Assembly (NCBI RefSeq): GCF_905475395.1
Contig: NC_058342.1
Span: 9,005,140 to 9,069,139 of the forward strand
From: Chrysoperla carnea
Taxonomy: Eukaryota; Arthropoda; Insecta; Neuroptera; Chrysopidae
Length of the DNA: 64,000 bases
Reading direction: 5' to 3'
Position numbers and translations under genes: made by a program. This document shows, one piece after another, positions 11,299 through 21,504 of this stretch (its first letter is position 1; each line of letters opens with the position of its first letter). The notes under the pieces are model-generated. The model made no database searches. It saw only the letters and a program-made list of their open reading frames with translations, and had not been told where the DNA came from.

Positions 11299-12219
11299 AT
11301 GCAGCGGACACCGGCACACCTACAACAGACACCCAGGTCGTCAATCAACCAAACACAAAGAACTTCACCATCTCTGAACCATGTAAATGCACAGGTAGAT
11401 CAAATCTTTACCATTATGCCCGACGGCACTTTACGCCTAACTTTCAATCCAAATGCTAATCTCCACCTAATGACGACCCCACCACCTGTCCATAACATTC
11501 AAGGAAATAATCCAGGACCACATATACCATCTCCACATGCAGAACCAAGACAAAACAATTATCGGCACGTGACCCAGACGTTAACAGATTTAATGGCTAT
11601 CCATAACAGACTTTTGCTTGATACACATGAACGCATAACCAATTTAAATCCGGGCGTAACGTTTCATCCTGATATCCACAAACTTTGTGAGGGAATTCCA
11701 AGAACTGACGGTGATGACCCTGAAAAATTTTTAACCTTCGTAAAAAACATCGAAAAAATTGTTAAATTGAATTTAATACCTATCGATAAATTACTCAAAG
11801 GCCTTACAACTTATACAACTGGTAATTTACAAGAATGGCTCGCTTCACGTGCCACACCAGGACTGGCGTGGCCAAACGTAAAATCAGACTTAGTAAACAC
11901 ATTCCTTAGTCCAATGCAAAAAAGTCGATTGCAGTTGACAAAAATATTCCGATTCCAAGAACCAACGGAAACCCTTAAAAATTATATCCATGACTTAGAA
12001 TCGAACGCCAAAGCCTTAAATTTAATGGACGAAGCAAGAATAACCACACACATCTGCGACGGTGCTTCTCCAAAGTACCTTCAATTCTTGTCAACCATTT
12101 GGCCCTTGCCAACTACATTCGACCAATTATACACAATTGCCAAACGTGCTGATGAAGCGGCTTCTAGGATGGATAGTGCCATCCAACGAGCTATAAAAAG
12201 TGAAAATTCAAAAAACTAA
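11299..12219 (+). CDS. gypsy-2 Gag
   Basis: A 306-codon open frame between the primer site and pol. The N-terminal third is Pro/Thr/Gln-rich. The middle and C-terminal parts form a capsid-like region (GDDPEKFLTFVKNIEKIVKL, LQEWLASRATPG, FRFQEPTETLKNYIHDLES). No CCHC zinc knuckle is visible, which occurs in some gypsy lineages. The stop at 12217-12219 is followed 11 bases later by the first ATG of pol, which lies in the -1 frame. That suggests a ribosomal frameshift or reinitiation. The start is the first ATG in frame. Confidence 0.82.
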   Translation: MQRTPAHLQQTPRSSINQTQRTSPSLNHVNAQVDQIFTIMPDGTLRLTFNPNANLHLMTTPPPVHNIQGNNPGPHIPSPHAEPRQNNYRHVTQTLTDLMAIHNRLLLDTHERITNLNPGVTFHPDIHKLCEGIPRTDGDDPEKFLTFVKNIEKIVKLNLIPIDKLLKGLTTYTTGNLQEWLASRATPGLAWPNVKSDLVNTFLSPMQKSRLQLTKIFRFQEPTETLKNYIHDLESNAKALNLMDEARITTHICDGASPKYLQFLSTIWPLPTTFDQLYTIAKRADEAASRMDSAIQRAIKSENSKN

Positions 12220-12230
12220 ACGAAGGGACG

Positions 12231-13271
12231 ATGGAACAGAAAGACAATGAACGAAAAACACTTGCTTCATTGTCCCAAAATCAAGAATTTAAATATAAAA
12301 ATGCTATACCTTTCATAGACGTGACCATAAACAACACCACACAAACAGCACTAATCGATACAGGTTCCAATCTTAACTTCATTAAGGCGGCGATCTTCGA
12401 TACCATAAAACAGAAAAACAACACCATAAATAAAGTCTTCAAACGCCTTACGATTGCAAATAATTCGAACATAATTGTCGACAAAGCAGTCGAATTAATC
12501 ATCAAAATCAAAAATTATACATGGAAAACGACATTTTTTTTAATAAAAAAATTGCCATGCAACATTATTTTAGGAAATCAATTTTTACATCACATACAAG
12601 CTAAAATTGACTATCAATCAAAATCGATGCTAATTCAAAATAACACATACATATCGATAAAATTTGAAGACATAAAAGAAAGCCGACTTAATGTTGTCTT
12701 GGAGAGCTCCATCGACCTCCATGAACGTCAATTAAAACACCTGGAAAAATTAAAACAAGATTATAAAGATGTTTTAACGGACAAAATTGGATGTGCAACA
12801 AAATATTCTATGAAAATTCTTTTAAAGGAACGCACACCAATATACAGACCTTATTACAAATTACCACCCACAAAGGCTGTAATTCTACAAAATATTGTCG
12901 ACGATTTATTACGACAAGGAGTGATCGAAAAATGCATCTCAAGTTGGGCATCCAGTACATTTCTGGTCTCAAAACCAAATGGCGAATACCGACTGGTACA
13001 CGATTATCGCGAAGTAAACAAAAAAATTTTATTTGATCCATTCCCACCATCAAACGTAAGTGAATGTTTCAATTGTTTACAAGGTGCAACCATATTTAGC
13101 AAAATTGATTTGACAAGTGCTTATTTCCAAATACCATTGGATGCAAAATCAAAAAACGTCACCAGCTTCATCACTCCCACAGCCCAATATCGTTATAAAT
13201 GTGCACCGCAAGGTTTAATGACATCCAGCCAAGGTTTAAACAGAGTCATCCTACACATTCATTTTCGGTGA
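12231..13271 (+). CDS. gypsy-2 Pol part 1: protease and RT N-half
   Basis: The aspartic protease active site ALIDTGSNLNFIKA lies near the start, with ILGNQFLHH further on. The RT then begins (YKLPPTKAVILQNIVDDLLR, WASSTFLVSKPNGEYRLVHD, FSKIDLTSAYFQIPL, APQGLMTSS). The frame runs into a stop after NRVILHIHFR; a one-base change near 13250 restores FGELKYKYCIPYVDD in another frame. The break falls just before the catalytic YVDD box, so this copy cannot make an unbroken RT as read. Confidence 0.88.
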   Translation: MEQKDNERKTLASLSQNQEFKYKNAIPFIDVTINNTTQTALIDTGSNLNFIKAAIFDTIKQKNNTINKVFKRLTIANNSNIIVDKAVELIIKIKNYTWKTTFFLIKKLPCNIILGNQFLHHIQAKIDYQSKSMLIQNNTYISIKFEDIKESRLNVVLESSIDLHERQLKHLEKLKQDYKDVLTDKIGCATKYSMKILLKERTPIYRPYYKLPPTKAVILQNIVDDLLRQGVIEKCISSWASSTFLVSKPNGEYRLVHDYREVNKKILFDPFPPSNVSECFNCLQGATIFSKIDLTSAYFQIPLDAKSKNVTSFITPTAQYRYKCAPQGLMTSSQGLNRVILHIHFR

Positions 13272-13881
13272 ATTAAAATACAAATATTGTATACCATATG
13301 TAGACGATCTACTAATTTACTCCAAAAACATAACTGAAAATTTCCAACATTTGGAAGAAATACTTAAACGATTGAAGGATAATGGTTTGACAGCAAAACC
13401 CAATAAGTGCAAATTCTGCATGTCCAGAATTAAATATTTGGGCCATATAATATCATCCGAGGGAATAGCGGTGGATAATTCCAAAGTACAGGCCATTAAC
13501 GATTTACCACCACCAAAAAACATCAAACAGCTGAGAAGTTTTCTCGGGATGACTGGATATTACATGAAATTTATCAAAGACTATGCACACATATGCAAGC
13601 CATTAAACGATTTGCGCAAGAAACAAGCAAAATTTCAATGGACAGAAGCTCATCAAGAAGCTTTTAACAAACTAAAAGAAAAACTCACCACAAGTCCGAT
13701 TTTGCGTTTTCCTTGTTTCGACAAAAAGTTCGTAGTACGAACAGACGCATCGGATGGAGCACTTGGAGGTGTCTTACTCCAAGAATTCGAAGGGAACCTG
13801 CATCCAATAGCCTTCACGTCCAGAAAATTATCATCAGCTGAAAACAAAATCCATATTTATGAAAAGGAAATGTTAAGTTAA
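13255..13881 (+). pseudogene. gypsy-2 Pol part 2: RT catalytic box to RNase H, frameshifted
   Basis: This stretch carries the RT catalytic motif YVDDLLIYSKN (about 13298-13330), the RT thumb (KYLGHIISSEGI, LRSFLGMTGYY) and the start of RNase H (VVRTDASDGALGGVLLQEFE, YEKEMLS). It ends at a stop in a small TAAGT/TAAGT duplication near 13875-13890. After this the original frame resumes, so the two indels compensate each other in frame. Confidence 0.85.
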
Positions 13882-13884
13882 GTA

Positions 13885-15431
13885 AGTTAATTCACTCAAT
13901 ACAAAAATTCGCCGATTACTTACTACATCAAGAATTCATCGTACAGATCGACAACAACTCGTTGGTACACCTCTACGAAAATTCTAAAGGCTCTGCAAAA
14001 TTAGAACGTTGGCAATTAACGTTATCACAATACAAGTTTACGGTCGAACACATTCCGGGTACGAATAACAACATCGCAGATGCATTGTCACGTCTTTACG
14101 AAACGGAAAATTTAAATCAACCACAAGTTGAACCATTACATAGACTACCATTCCAAGACATTTTACCAGACGATACCCTACTTTTTCTTACTGATAATTA
14201 TGAAATATTCCCAAACGTTCGCATTATACAAGCACGAGATGAAGAATGTAAATACATCATTGCTCGTTTAAAACACGACAACCACGATGAAAATTTTACA
14301 ATTCATGCCGGGCTTCTCTGTAAACGAGTGGGAAAACATAAGAAAAGGAGAATATTCTTACCAAAAGAACTACATCAAGCCGCTATTCATTATTTCCACA
14401 ACAGCTTACTTGCTGCTCACGAAGGCATATTGAAAACATACAAGCACCTAGCCAGACGTTTTTATTGGAGGAATATGTATCGCGACGTGGTAGACTATGT
14501 AAGGTCTTGCGAAATCTGTCAAAAGCATAAATCATCACCTTTACAACGACGTCCAATAATGGAATCACACAATCCCAAATACGTATACGAAACCCTTCAT
14601 ATGGATATCTTAGGTCCTTTACCATTAACCCGAAATCGCGCGAGATTCGTACTAGTAATCGTGGATTCCTATAGTAGATTCATGAAAACAGTCGCAATAA
14701 AAACCTGCACTGCTTCATCTATATGTGAAGAATTAGAAAAATTTTTTTTAACATTTTCGTCACCAACGTACCTCATATCCGATAACGCATCTTACTTTAA
14801 AGCTAAACTATATCATCGATTTTGTTACAAATGGGGCGTAAAACCTAGGTATCTATCAGCATACAACCCAGGTCCGAACAAGTCGGAAGCTATGAATAAG
14901 ATCTTGATAGCCAACCTAAGTACACTTTTAGGGGCGGCTGCGGCCAACCACAACACTTGGGACGAATTTCTGGGATATGCTACGTTTGCATACAATAACT
15001 CATATAGTACTTCTACAAATACGACCCCTGCCTCCATATTTCTAGGCCGAAATCTAACAATGCCTTTGGATCACCTATGGGACATCCACACTATATTACC
15101 CAAGAATTCCAAACCCCTTAAATCCACCATCGATCAGTTTTTGGAAAAATCCTTAAAGAGACGTAGGGACTATTTTAATAAAACAAGGCGTAAACATGGG
15201 TATAAAGTAAACGACTGGGTATTACTAAGAAGTCATCAAATAGCCAAACATGGTATCTCCAACAAAAAATTTTTGCCTAAATATGAAGGACCATACAAAA
15301 TTATAAACTTTAGAACCGCTAACACGGTGATTTTAAAAAATCTAAAGAATGGCAAATGTTGGAAATGCCATGTACAATATTTAAGACCTTTCAAAAAAAA
15401 GAAAAGAATACGTACCAATCCCGAACGTTAA
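13885..15431 (+). CDS. gypsy-2 Pol part 3: RNase H end and integrase
   Basis: The first ATG is at 13962, but the frame is open from about 13885 (IQKFADYLLHQEFIV). RNase H ends with VEHIPGTNNNIADALSRLYE. The integrase has an HHCC zinc-binding region (HNSLLAAHEGIL, CEICQKHK) and a catalytic core with HMDILGPLPL, YLISDNASYF and a Glu in GPNKSEAMNK. A basic C-terminal domain follows (KYEGPYKIINFRTANTVILK, PFKKKKR). A 70-residue gap of normal length separates the domains. The ORF ends at 15431 in front of a short untranslated region. Confidence 0.88.
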
Positions 15432-15572
15432 CATCCTATCCTCCCAGCTACCCTCTCCCCCGGAGGGTCATTTGTTTGGACCCCATACGGGGCCCACACA
15501 GATTGATTCTTCGGTAGAGTAGTGGCCAGTATCCCATCACCATAAGGGGATGTAACAACCCCAATCCTTCCT

Positions 15573-15590
15573 GAAAGAAGGGTGGAAATA
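15573..15590 (+). promoter_or_regulatory. gypsy-2 polypurine tract
   Basis: GAAAGAAGGGTGGAAATA directly precedes the 3' LTR. Confidence 0.75.
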
Positions 15591-16636
15591 TGTTATGTTA
15601 CTTAACATATCTAATAAAAAAAAAAAATAATAACAAGATTTAAAATCTTACGTTGCGCATGTCGAATAATGATAACGAAGGCGACCTGAGTGGATAAATC
15701 AATCAATAAATTCTCTTTGATTACCGTATTCCGTCGATTACACATCTGATCAATCACATATAATTCAACCTAAAATAATTGTTCATTAAAATTTAAATAT
15801 GTCGACGAAACAATAAAATTATATTTGATTTATGGTTAAATTGGTCATGTTAATTATATTTCGAAATTCAAACGAAACGAATGTAATCTCAACAAATTGT
15901 AAATGAATAAAAATCAATAAAGAAAATAAATTTAAAGAAAATTGTATATTTATTTGAAATTTTGGAACACGTGGTTCGAGCCGTTTTACAGTGGGTCAAT
16001 AATAGGATAAAGTGGAATACCAAATCCAATTGGCGGTTATCGGAAGGATAAATATCCCCAACATTGGAGATCTAAAGGTAATTCTAACAATATTCTACCA
16101 GTTTCAAAATTAAATAAGGAATTTTCTTACCTCGCTATAATCCATTAAGGTTTCGTAATAAAATTTAATATCTGCTACAAACTCTTCGTGCGCCATATTC
16201 GCCATTTTATTTTCCAAATGAAGTGGGTCTAAGTGCGTACCAACTTCGAAGAGCAAAAATAGTGTTCATAAAATTCGAAATTATATTCTTGCAAGGGTTA
16301 AGTTTGCATTTATGTTGTGTCGCTTATAAATGGGCCAAGGGTAAACAGACCGAGATTTCCACAATAAACACCAATCATTATATTGAGTTTATCCTTAAAT
16401 ATCTATTACAGGAGCGTGGAAACCCTACCCTAGTAGTGACATCTATATGCACGGTCAATAAGTTCGTTGAATAACCGATTGAAATCATAGTGACATGCAT
16501 ATAAAACATTTTTACTTAGTCGAGAAACAAACCTGTTATTGATAAAGTAATAACGATCTACACCAAAAGGGGGATTTTCACACTACTTATGATAGTTAAA
16601 CTAAAACTCTAACAACGACATCTAGTTTACACAACA
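15591..16636 (+). repeat. gypsy-2 3' LTR
   Basis: A 1046-bp LTR nearly identical to 9851-10896, followed by the ATTG duplication. Confidence 0.93.
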
Positions 16637-16640
16637 ATTG

Positions 16641-17399
16641 ATAAGATAAAATAAATAAAATCTGTTTCTACATTGTACTTTGAATGAGATTGGGTCTTCA
16701 TTTATTTAATATTTATTCAAAATTAATCAAAATTTAATAAAAATTTTATAAAAAACAAATTTTTAAGCTTATTTTATTTTTCCCATACAAAGTGTATATA
16801 GAGAAAAACTAGCCATCTGATTGGTTCATACTTTACCATTGTATTTTAAAAAATTAAGTGAAAATGCACCTTTAATTAGCGAAATTGGTTTTGTTTCTGG
16901 GGTATGATTTTTCTCTTATTTATTTTGACGAAAACCGCATCTTTATAACATTTCTCAGTTTTTCTCTGTGAATTTATATGAGTGAGTAACAAAATTTTAA
17001 GGTGTGGCCTATTTTTGACGCGTTATTGCTCGCAAACGATGAAAGATTTGAACGTGAAATTTGATATACGTCGTCCCAGAGCATATCTCTACTTAAATTG
17101 AAAAGCGCAACATTATGCTCGAGTGCTTTCTGAGATATAAGGTTGTGAAAAAGGGCTATTTTACGTCGTGTATATATAGTCACAGAATTTTCATATACAT
17201 CATACATTACACTTTCAATTTTCGACTTTCGATTTTCCATCTAACTATTAAACGGCTAACGCACTGCTGTGATATATGATACCTGGTTTAGTAGCGTTTA
17301 GTTTCTTTAGTTATAGAAGACCAAGAGCCAAATGCATTATATTCATTAATAAAACGATGTTCGTCATGGAACAAATTACTTCGCACAACCGTCTATATT
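16641..17399. other. AT-rich interval without recognised gene
   Basis: The only notable open stretch is 16974-17240 on the minus strand (88 codons, MENRKSKIESVMYDVYENSV...). It has no recognised domain and may be chance. The interval lies between gypsy-2 and the BEL/Pao integrase remnant and is probably part of the DNA that split BEL/Pao. Confidence 0.4.
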
Positions 17400-18410
17400 T
17401 GTAGGTTGCTCAAACTCTTACTCAGAAAAAATGTAATAGAAGCTAATGAGTTAGAATTTGTAGAAAATATTCTGTCAAAAGTAGTTTAGAAAATTCATTT
17501 TTCGTTGGATATTCTTCATTTAAAACAAAATAGAAGTTGCTCGGTCTCCGTACGCAAACTTCGACCATTTATTCATGATGGATTGCTCCGAGTTGGTGGT
17601 CGTTCAGTAAACTCTCATTTAAATTTTAATAGTCAACGTCCAATATTACTTCCTAAAAAGCAGCTTTTGTAGATTTGCTGATACGTCAATATCATCAAAT
17701 AAATTTACATACTGGACCAAATTAGTTACTTTCGTTGTTAAGACAGTTACTAGATCCTTGCTGGACGAAAGGTGATTAGAAATCTTATATGAAAATGAAA
17801 TTTTTGTTTCAAAGCTCGCCCTCAAATACAGTATCCGTTGATGGAAAATCTTCCTTCGTCAAGAGTACAGCAAGCTAAGCCATTTCTCAATATATGTTTT
17901 TCGATAAAAGCAATATATTTGGAACTTGCCTCAGATCTTTCAATTGCAAATTTTATACAAGCATTGAAACTATTTTAAAACGATGACTTAATTGCATGGT
18001 AAGAAGATCACTTTGGAACTTTCCCAAAGAGGCATAGAATGAAAATTTATCCCAGGGCATTCCCCGCATATGGGCGGTTTATGGGAAGTTAATGTAATGA
18101 CGGTTAAAACGCATCTATTAAAAATTGTAGGATATCAATTGTTAACATATGAAGAAATGAATACCTTATTAATACAAATTGAAGCTTTGCTAAATTTACA
18201 CCCGCTGTGTATGTTAACATCCGATCCGTCCGAACCCCTTGCTTTAACACCCACTCATTTATTGACACTTACGCCGTTGGACAAACTACCCGCTGCAAAT
18301 CTCACCCAACAAAAATTAAATAGATTTAATAGATTAGATCATTATCACTAATTGATCGAATGATCCAAGATTTTTGGAAGCGCTGGCATGTAGAGTTAGT
18401 AGTTTAATTG
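17400..18410 (+). pseudogene. BEL/Pao integrase remnant
   Basis: This is the integrase part of a BEL/Pao polyprotein in several frames. Near 17530-17650 it reads RKLRPFIHDGLLRVGGRSVN and QRPILLPKK (zinc-binding region). Near 17720 it reads VTRSLLDER. From 18070 it reads GGLWEVNVMTVKTHLLKIVG, then LLTYEEMNTLLIQIEALLN, HPLCMLTSDPSEPLALTPTH, and near 18360 QDFWKRWHVEL. It completes the domain order of the gag-to-RNase H remnant at 1180-3525 in the same orientation. The two were probably one element, later split by about 14 kb of insertions. Confidence 0.83.
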
Positions 18411-20721
18411 AATTAGTTAAAACCGTATAGATATAACCGATATTATAGACATATATACATTTTTATAGTTACACCGCTTAACATATTAACAATTTCGTTT
18501 ATTTTATGAATATTAATAATTTAATTAAAAAATAGAGACCTTAGTTTTTGTGCGCGATAACGACACGTGTTTTATTATAGTGAGTAAACCCGAATATTCT
18601 TCTTCAATCCAATTATTATCCTTGCTCATTATAGTAACCACATGATTGACATGGTATTCGACAAAATCTAAGGTGAGTGGCAACATTTTCCGGTTAATTA
18701 CATTAGTAATTAAACACGATTGAGAATCAGGGTAGAAATAACAGTTCATTTTAAAAATCAATAGAGTTAGAAAATTATATCACCATTACCAAACAATTTC
18801 CTTACCCACATGGCAACACCCCTCCCGCCGAAAAATCATAAAACTCCCCGAAAATAAGGATTTTAGGTTCTATACATGCTAGAAAGATAGGATTTTCACC
18901 TATAGACACGAAATAAAGTAAAATAAATAGAATTCTTTCAAAATTTTCTTTATCCATATCGGAACTCTCGGAAATTCGAAAAAACACCCCATAAAACTAC
19001 GTTTTTTTGTTGTACACTTACATGCTGTAAAGATGAGATTTTTTACTAACTGATTCAAAATAGTTTCGTATTGAGATTACTTTGAACAATTTCATTACCC
19101 ATATCGAAAATCAGAAAACCTCCCGAAAATTAGGTTTTTAAGTTCTATACAATGCTAGATAGATGGGATTTTCACCAATAGATTCGAAATAAAGTTAAAT
19201 TAACAGAATACTTTAATAATACCAAAAATTTCATAACATACAACTTAACCCCTCGAAAATGGAAAACACCCCCAAAACTTGCCCTTTAAGAGAGATGCAT
19301 TCTTGCTAGAGAAATGTAGTTTTTTTAATTTGGTCGAAATGTTTTTCAAACTAATGAGGTTATTCGATTGGCGGGATATTTTGTTGGAGATTTTTGGGTT
19401 GAAATTTAGGAGTGAGGGTTTTAGTGAGGCCGTTACGGGGTTGAGGAGGGAAACTGTACACATTACCAATACATAACGAACAAATATGCGCACTGTCAAA
19501 GACTAAGATATTCGTATGCTCAGTTATAATATTCAGAATCAACCCTCGCGCAGGATTATAATTTGTGATCAACCTGTACGCAAAACCCATATACAAGATT
19601 TAAATGTACACACTTGCAAAATATAAGGACTCTGCATGTGCAGTTATTATATTGAGGATCAATTATAATAAGTGAGCAACCTGTGCGCACCGTCAATATA
19701 GGGGAGACTGGGTTTTTGAAAGTCACATTTTCAGTCTTTTGAATTTATAAGGCTTATAGGCTTAGTTTAGCATTAGCATTTATACATCAATGGATAGTGT
19801 ATGTAGATAACAACTAAAGAAATAGTGTTTGACTCTTACATTTTCCATTGACGAAATATTACATTTTTCAAAAAAAGATAAGTGTGACTTTTAGCCTCGT
19901 GTCAGGGATGGTTGTCACAGTGTCTGGGTTAGGTAGTCACAATATTTATCATTTATAATAGAATTATTGAAAATATGATTTGTGGGTACTTATGGTACCC
20001 ATATACCGGTCACCGCATATCGTATATGAAAGATGTTATATTTTTTTGAAAAAAAATTATTTTTTATAATCGATGTTTTATCATAAACAATAAAAAGTTT
20101 TATATATAAAAAATAAAAATTTTGAAATTTTTTTTCAATATCTTTACCTTTTATAACATAATAAAGTAGATTAATGTAAAAAAAAATTGTTTTTATAGTC
20201 GATTTTTTATCATAAACAACGAAAAATTTTTCAATGATAAAAAAAAGTGTATATGAAGTATGAAAAATTAATATCTTTGATAATATGTATTTATTGAATA
20301 ATAAATAGTAATTTTTACAATTCATATGATAATTTTCTTGATTTTCATATGATTGCTAGGCGAAATTACTAATAAAGAAATCATTAATTTCAGAGATTTA
20401 TATAGTTATGAAATAATCTCAATTGCCCCTTTAATAGTACTAATTATTTATTTCGGTCTAATGCCATGGCAGATGACGGAGGCAATCTCGTAAAGACTCC
20501 TGAGATTGCGAGGAGCGTACTATACCACCAGTTATGATTTGTAATTTATAATTTTTAGAACTGACAATACGAGTTTGAAGCAGCGAGTTTAATGTCTTTG
20601 AGATATATGATGGATAGTGCATGTAAGTTAATGAGATGAATGTATATCTATATAAAATAGTGTATTTTGTGGTATTATGTTCAACAGTCTCACATTTATG
20701 ATATATTATGATATAGTATAA
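18411..20721. other. Long non-coding interval with degenerate repeats
   Basis: No gene is seen. 18790-19270 contains two diverged copies (about 275 bp apart) of a unit with CTCCCGAAAAT, then GTTCTATACA and GGGATTTTCACC. 19490-19710 holds two diverged copies of a unit with ATTCGTATGC/CTCTGCATGTG, CAGTTAT and CAACCTGT.CGCA. 20030-20290 is AT-rich with repeated ATAATCGATGTTTTATCATA-like segments. Confidence 0.5.
18790..19270. repeat. Two-copy degenerate tandem repeat, period about 275 bp
   Basis: Segments from about 18846 and about 19120 both read CTCCCGAAAAT, TTTTA(G)GTTCTATACA, GCTAGA.AGAT.GGATTTTC and CGAAATAAAGT. Matching is interrupted by substitutions and small indels. Confidence 0.65.
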
Positions 20722-21015
20722 GTTGTTTATTTTTCATATTCTAAGTGTATCATTCAACAAAGGTGGTGTAGGCATGTATATGGCTTGGTATGACGCTTTT
20801 GCATGTCTATGGACACCATGATATTACGAAAAAACAGAAAGAAAAATAACACTTATCGTATATGTATCAACTATTAGTATAGGAGCTCGCAACGTTTTCG
20901 AGAGAGAATTTTATTATTGCTGATTTTATGATATGTTGTTCCCCAAGCTCTTTCTGTTAGAGCTTGGGCGGTCTGGCTGCCGGAAGTGGTTGCGTTTAGT
21001 ACTGTGCAGCCTAAA
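20722..21015 (+). repeat. Two-part repeat module A+B
   Basis: Part A (20722-20870) matches 33273-33420 in the same orientation (core TATGGCTTGGTATG and ATGTCTATGGACACCATGAT). Part B (20879-21015) matches 31731-31866 in reverse orientation (core GGTCTGGCTGCCGGAAGTGG). Only here are the two parts adjacent. Part B contains a 10-bp hairpin at 20942-20968 (CCCAAGCTCT, 7-nt loop, AGAGCTTGGG). One recurrence lies in the spacer upstream of 18S, suggesting an rDNA-linked or mobile unit. The class is unknown. Confidence 0.75.
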
Positions 21016-21071
21016 AGTTATGAAAAATAAATGATATTTGTTGAATATATATCTTATATTATGTCATTTTG

Positions 21072-21124
21072 CCAAGTCTGGTAAATGGCTGTGGCCGTTA
21101 AGGCGTCAGCTTAAATTACTTTAG
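21072..21124 (+). repeat. tRNA-like 5' half, split by LINE insertion
   Basis: The sequence carries an A-box-like TGGCCGTTAAGGCG (21092-21105). It continues beyond the LINE at 25817 with a B-box-like GAGTTCGAATCC (25831-25842). The LINE target duplication AGCTTAAATTACTTTAG spans 21108-21124 and 25800-25816. An inverted, unsplit copy is at about 26244-26337. It is best read as a tRNA-derived SINE head or a tRNA-like transposon end rather than a working tRNA, because the arms do not fold cleanly. Confidence 0.65.
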
Positions 21125-21504
21125 CCATTCTCTGTACGACAGCTGTAGTGTGCACATCGTCATTACTACAAGCATAGATTACAGTATTAGATAACCAAAA
21201 ATTGTTTTTCTATTTACAAAGTTCAACAAAAGTTAAAAAACAATCAAGTTACTGCATGAAGCCAAAGCCTCGTGCAGTGAAAAGATTATATAAGGATGGG
21301 CAAGCCCAATCCTTACCACCCAACAAATTAATAGTGGTGGATACACCAAGCACATCCATAAAAATAAGTGAAAATAGTGAAAAATCAGTGAAAAAAGACA
21401 CCAAAAAAATGATAGAGACACATGTGATGATATACCCACAATAATAGACAAAAGGGCCACAACTAGTGAAGCAATTGAAATAAATCAGTGAAACCCCAAA
21501 AAAT

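Larger units (their letters stand above)
9847..16640 (+). mobile_element. gypsy-2: Ty3/gypsy element with 1046-bp LTRs
   Basis: A complete LTR retrotransposon. LTRs at 9851-10896 and 15591-16636 have identical lengths and differ at about two positions (near 10548 and 10635). They are bounded by the 4-bp duplication ATTG at 9847-9850 and 16637-16640. It carries an initiator-tRNA-Met primer site, a gag ORF, a pol in the -1 frame relative to gag, and a polypurine tract. Two small indels break pol. The near-identical LTRs show recent insertion, so those indels are either very new, inherited from a defective source, or sequence errors. Confidence 0.93.

Noticed and set aside
16974..17240. 88-codon minus-strand ORF
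   Set aside because: Varied composition but no recognised domain, no conserved context and only one occurrence; not enough to call a gene.
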